Source: Spirochaetota bacterium
GTDB taxonomy: Bacteria > Spirochaetota > Spirochaetia > SPDA01 > JAJSAL01
Direction of reading: 5' to 3'
DNA length: 33,069 nucleotides
Assembly (NCBI GenBank): GCA_024274705.1
Contig: JAJSAL010000180.1
Location: forward strand, 1 to 33,069
A program made the translations under genes and the position numbers. The notes under the pieces were generated by a model. It had not been told where the DNA came from. It saw nothing but the letters and a program-made list of their open reading frames with translations, and made no database searches. Each line of letters opens with the position of its first letter. Within the stretch, counting starts at the first letter, position 1. This document shows, piece by piece, positions 32,272 through 33,069 of the stretch.

Positions 32272-32892
32272 TCAATCAGAAGTGATAAAAGCTGTTGCAG
32301 TGTAATGCCTTTCGAGCATGAGTTTTCGACAAAACAGCTCATACCTCTTCATATAGGAGGCACCTCTGAATTCATCAAATACAGGAAAATGAGGCTCCCT
32401 GACCTTAACCGGACGTTGGGAGGAAGAACAATCCTCAAGCATAAAAAAATACCCGAGGAATGGCTGCGGCCCAGTACGGAAGGCTCCTTCACGATACGCC
32501 GTCCAGAGATCAAGGGCACTGCCCATTGCTTCCTCGGTACGGTTATTGAAGTTATTTCCAAAGGAAGGGCCGACTTGGGACTTGGCTTCAATGACGGCAA
32601 GGAGCACGCCATCGCGAATTGCAAGAAGATCCCATTCTTTCGTGGGACGAAAAAAACCAGGCAGTTCAAGAGACCGTTTTCGATAGATGCACTCTTCAGC
32701 CAGTCCAGCGTCTATGATCAAATCTGCAAAGAGCTGAACAAAACCATCCATCTGAGCTCAGCCGGTAACAGCACTTCGCGCACCCTGATCAGATCTACCG
32801 GTTTTCTGCTGTCGTTGTTTTTGAGATGTTCTCGTTACCCAGTAGTGGGTAACCGATTCTCTGATCCGTATTTCTATGTCTTCTGTATTCAT
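32272..32892 (-). pseudogene. XhoI/PaeR7I-family restriction endonuclease broken by an in-frame TGA
   Basis: From the ATG at 32892 (AAGGTG upstream) the frame encodes 44 residues ending 'DQGARSAVTG', then TGA (32758-32760), then continues in the same frame as AQMDGF and 156 more residues. Across the stop the protein matches the XhoI family: 'RPTKEWDLL', 'IEAKSQVGPSFGNNFNNRTEE', 'SALDLWTAYREGAF', 'EPHFPVFDEFRGASYMKRYELFCRKL'. WD and EAK are the PD-(D/E)XK catalytic residues. The family usually has GG here, so one G-to-T change (GGA to TGA) explains the stop. An ATG at 32751 could give a 159-residue product without the N-terminus. XhoI-type enzymes cut CTCGAG; specificity here is not proved. 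Confidence 0.82.
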
Positions 32893-32945
32893 GTTGTCAC
32901 CTTACCAAAAACGAAGAACCAGTTCCACCGCCGTATGATTCTTTT

Positions 32946-33006
32946 GGCTAACGTTCGGCATCAGCGGCGCGAGGTACGAGCGTCCGACTGCATGCCGTTG
33001 TTAGCC
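32946..33006 (-). other. Integron attC recombination site
   Basis: Outer boxes GGCTAAC (32946-32952) and GTTAGCC (33000-33006) are perfect inverted repeats. Inner arms CGGCAT and ATGCCG, and further CAG/CTG and CGG/CCG pairs, complete a 61-bp imperfect hairpin. One arm (minus-strand CGGCATGCAGTCGG) has two unpaired bases relative to the other (CCGCTGATGCCG), as in attC L'' and L' boxes. This orients the site on the minus strand, so cassette genes read right to left, agreeing with the genes on both sides. Crossover would be in GTTAGCC at 32951/32952. Confidence 0.85.
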
Positions 33007-33069
33007 AGCTTTCTTCCCGATTAGTATCATACGACGACTAGATCGAGAATAATCATCACCCGTATGAGA
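33001..33069 (-). CDS. C-terminal end of an upstream cassette gene, cut by the window end
   Basis: The minus strand is open for 22 codons from the window edge, ending ...RRMILIGKKAG and a TAA at 33001-33003 that lies inside the GGCTAAC box of the attC site. This stop-in-attC layout is the same as for the methyltransferase and supports a real cassette gene. Too little is visible to name a family. Confidence 0.5.
   Translation of the reverse strand, partial: SHTGDDYSRSSRRMILIGKKAG

Larger units (their letters stand above)
30245..33069 (-). mobile_element. Integron-like gene-cassette array (right part of the window)
   Basis: Minus-strand cassette order is: unknown gene, attC, restriction-modification pair, attC split by a group II intron, toxin-antitoxin pair, then the broken acetyltransferase. 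Stop codons inside attC boxes, one-direction genes and cassette-typical functions support this. No integrase gene or attI is in the window; by orientation they would lie beyond position 33069, so this could also be a cassette segment without its integrase. Confidence 0.65.

Noticed and set aside
32758..32760. Selenocysteine or recoded TGA in the restriction gene
   Set aside because: The family has Gly at this point, no SECIS-like hairpin was seen right after the codon, and TGA is a normal stop in many genes here.
1..33069. CRISPR arrays, tRNA or rRNA genes
   Set aside because: No regularly spaced direct repeats, cloverleaf-like GTTCGA arms with matching acceptor stems, or rRNA sequence were recognised.

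Overview
The window looks like chromosomal DNA of an anaerobic bacterium of moderate G+C. Supporting signs are a CoA-enzyme activase of the oxygen-sensitive 2-hydroxyacyl-CoA dehydratase type, many Fe-S proteins and no respiratory genes. Two lipoprotein peptidases (C11 and M30 types) and an integron-like cassette array would fit a spirochaete, but the phylum cannot be settled from the sequence alone. The right-hand 3.7 kb reads as accessory DNA and its toxin-antitoxin/GNAT part looks more A+T-rich than the backbone.
Layout: 2-328, tail of an unknown gene. 363-3813 (minus), a secreted-protein cluster: M30-type metallopeptidase lipoprotein, small exported protein, clostripain-type lipoprotein. 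3866-8128 (minus), a giant CoA activase. 8229-8483, the C-terminal stub of a nitronate monooxygenase/FabK-like gene. 8674-12418 (plus), hisD-folC-hisC with overlapping or near-overlapping genes.
12532-24420 (minus) is a tightly packed 13-gene catabolic operon starting with its own GntR/HutC repressor. In transcription order: gntR, DAO-family FAD dehydrogenase, ecfT, ecfA, ecfA', an ECF S component, two amidohydrolases, an M20D peptidase, a methenyl-tetrahydromethanopterin cyclohydrolase (Mch) homologue, and the three small/large Fe-S/FAD subunits that complete an HcnABC/OoxABC/proline-dehydrogenase-like complex. One transporter plus ring-opening, deacylating, deaminating and amine-oxidising enzymes points to uptake and breakdown of a cyclic N-containing compound, perhaps a pterin/folate or an N-methyl amine/creatinine-like compound. 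I know of no described pathway with this gene set, and it is the best candidate for an undescribed system here.
A divergent promoter region (24421-24545) separates this operon from a ROK kinase, an exopolyphosphatase with an HD domain and polyphosphate kinase (24546-29192, plus).
29391-33069 (minus) appears to be an integron-like cassette array. It has a well-formed attC site at 32946-33006, a partial cassette gene at the window end whose stop codon lies in the attC R'' box, an XhoI/PaeR7I-family restriction gene broken by one in-frame TGA, its intact DNA methyltransferase whose stop also lies in a GGCTAAC box, a 915-nt group II intron that has lost almost all of its reverse-transcriptase gene and sits inside that second attC, a toxin-antitoxin pair with its own promoter, and a 5'-truncated acetyltransferase. 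No integrase gene is in the window. No tRNA, rRNA or CRISPR array was seen.
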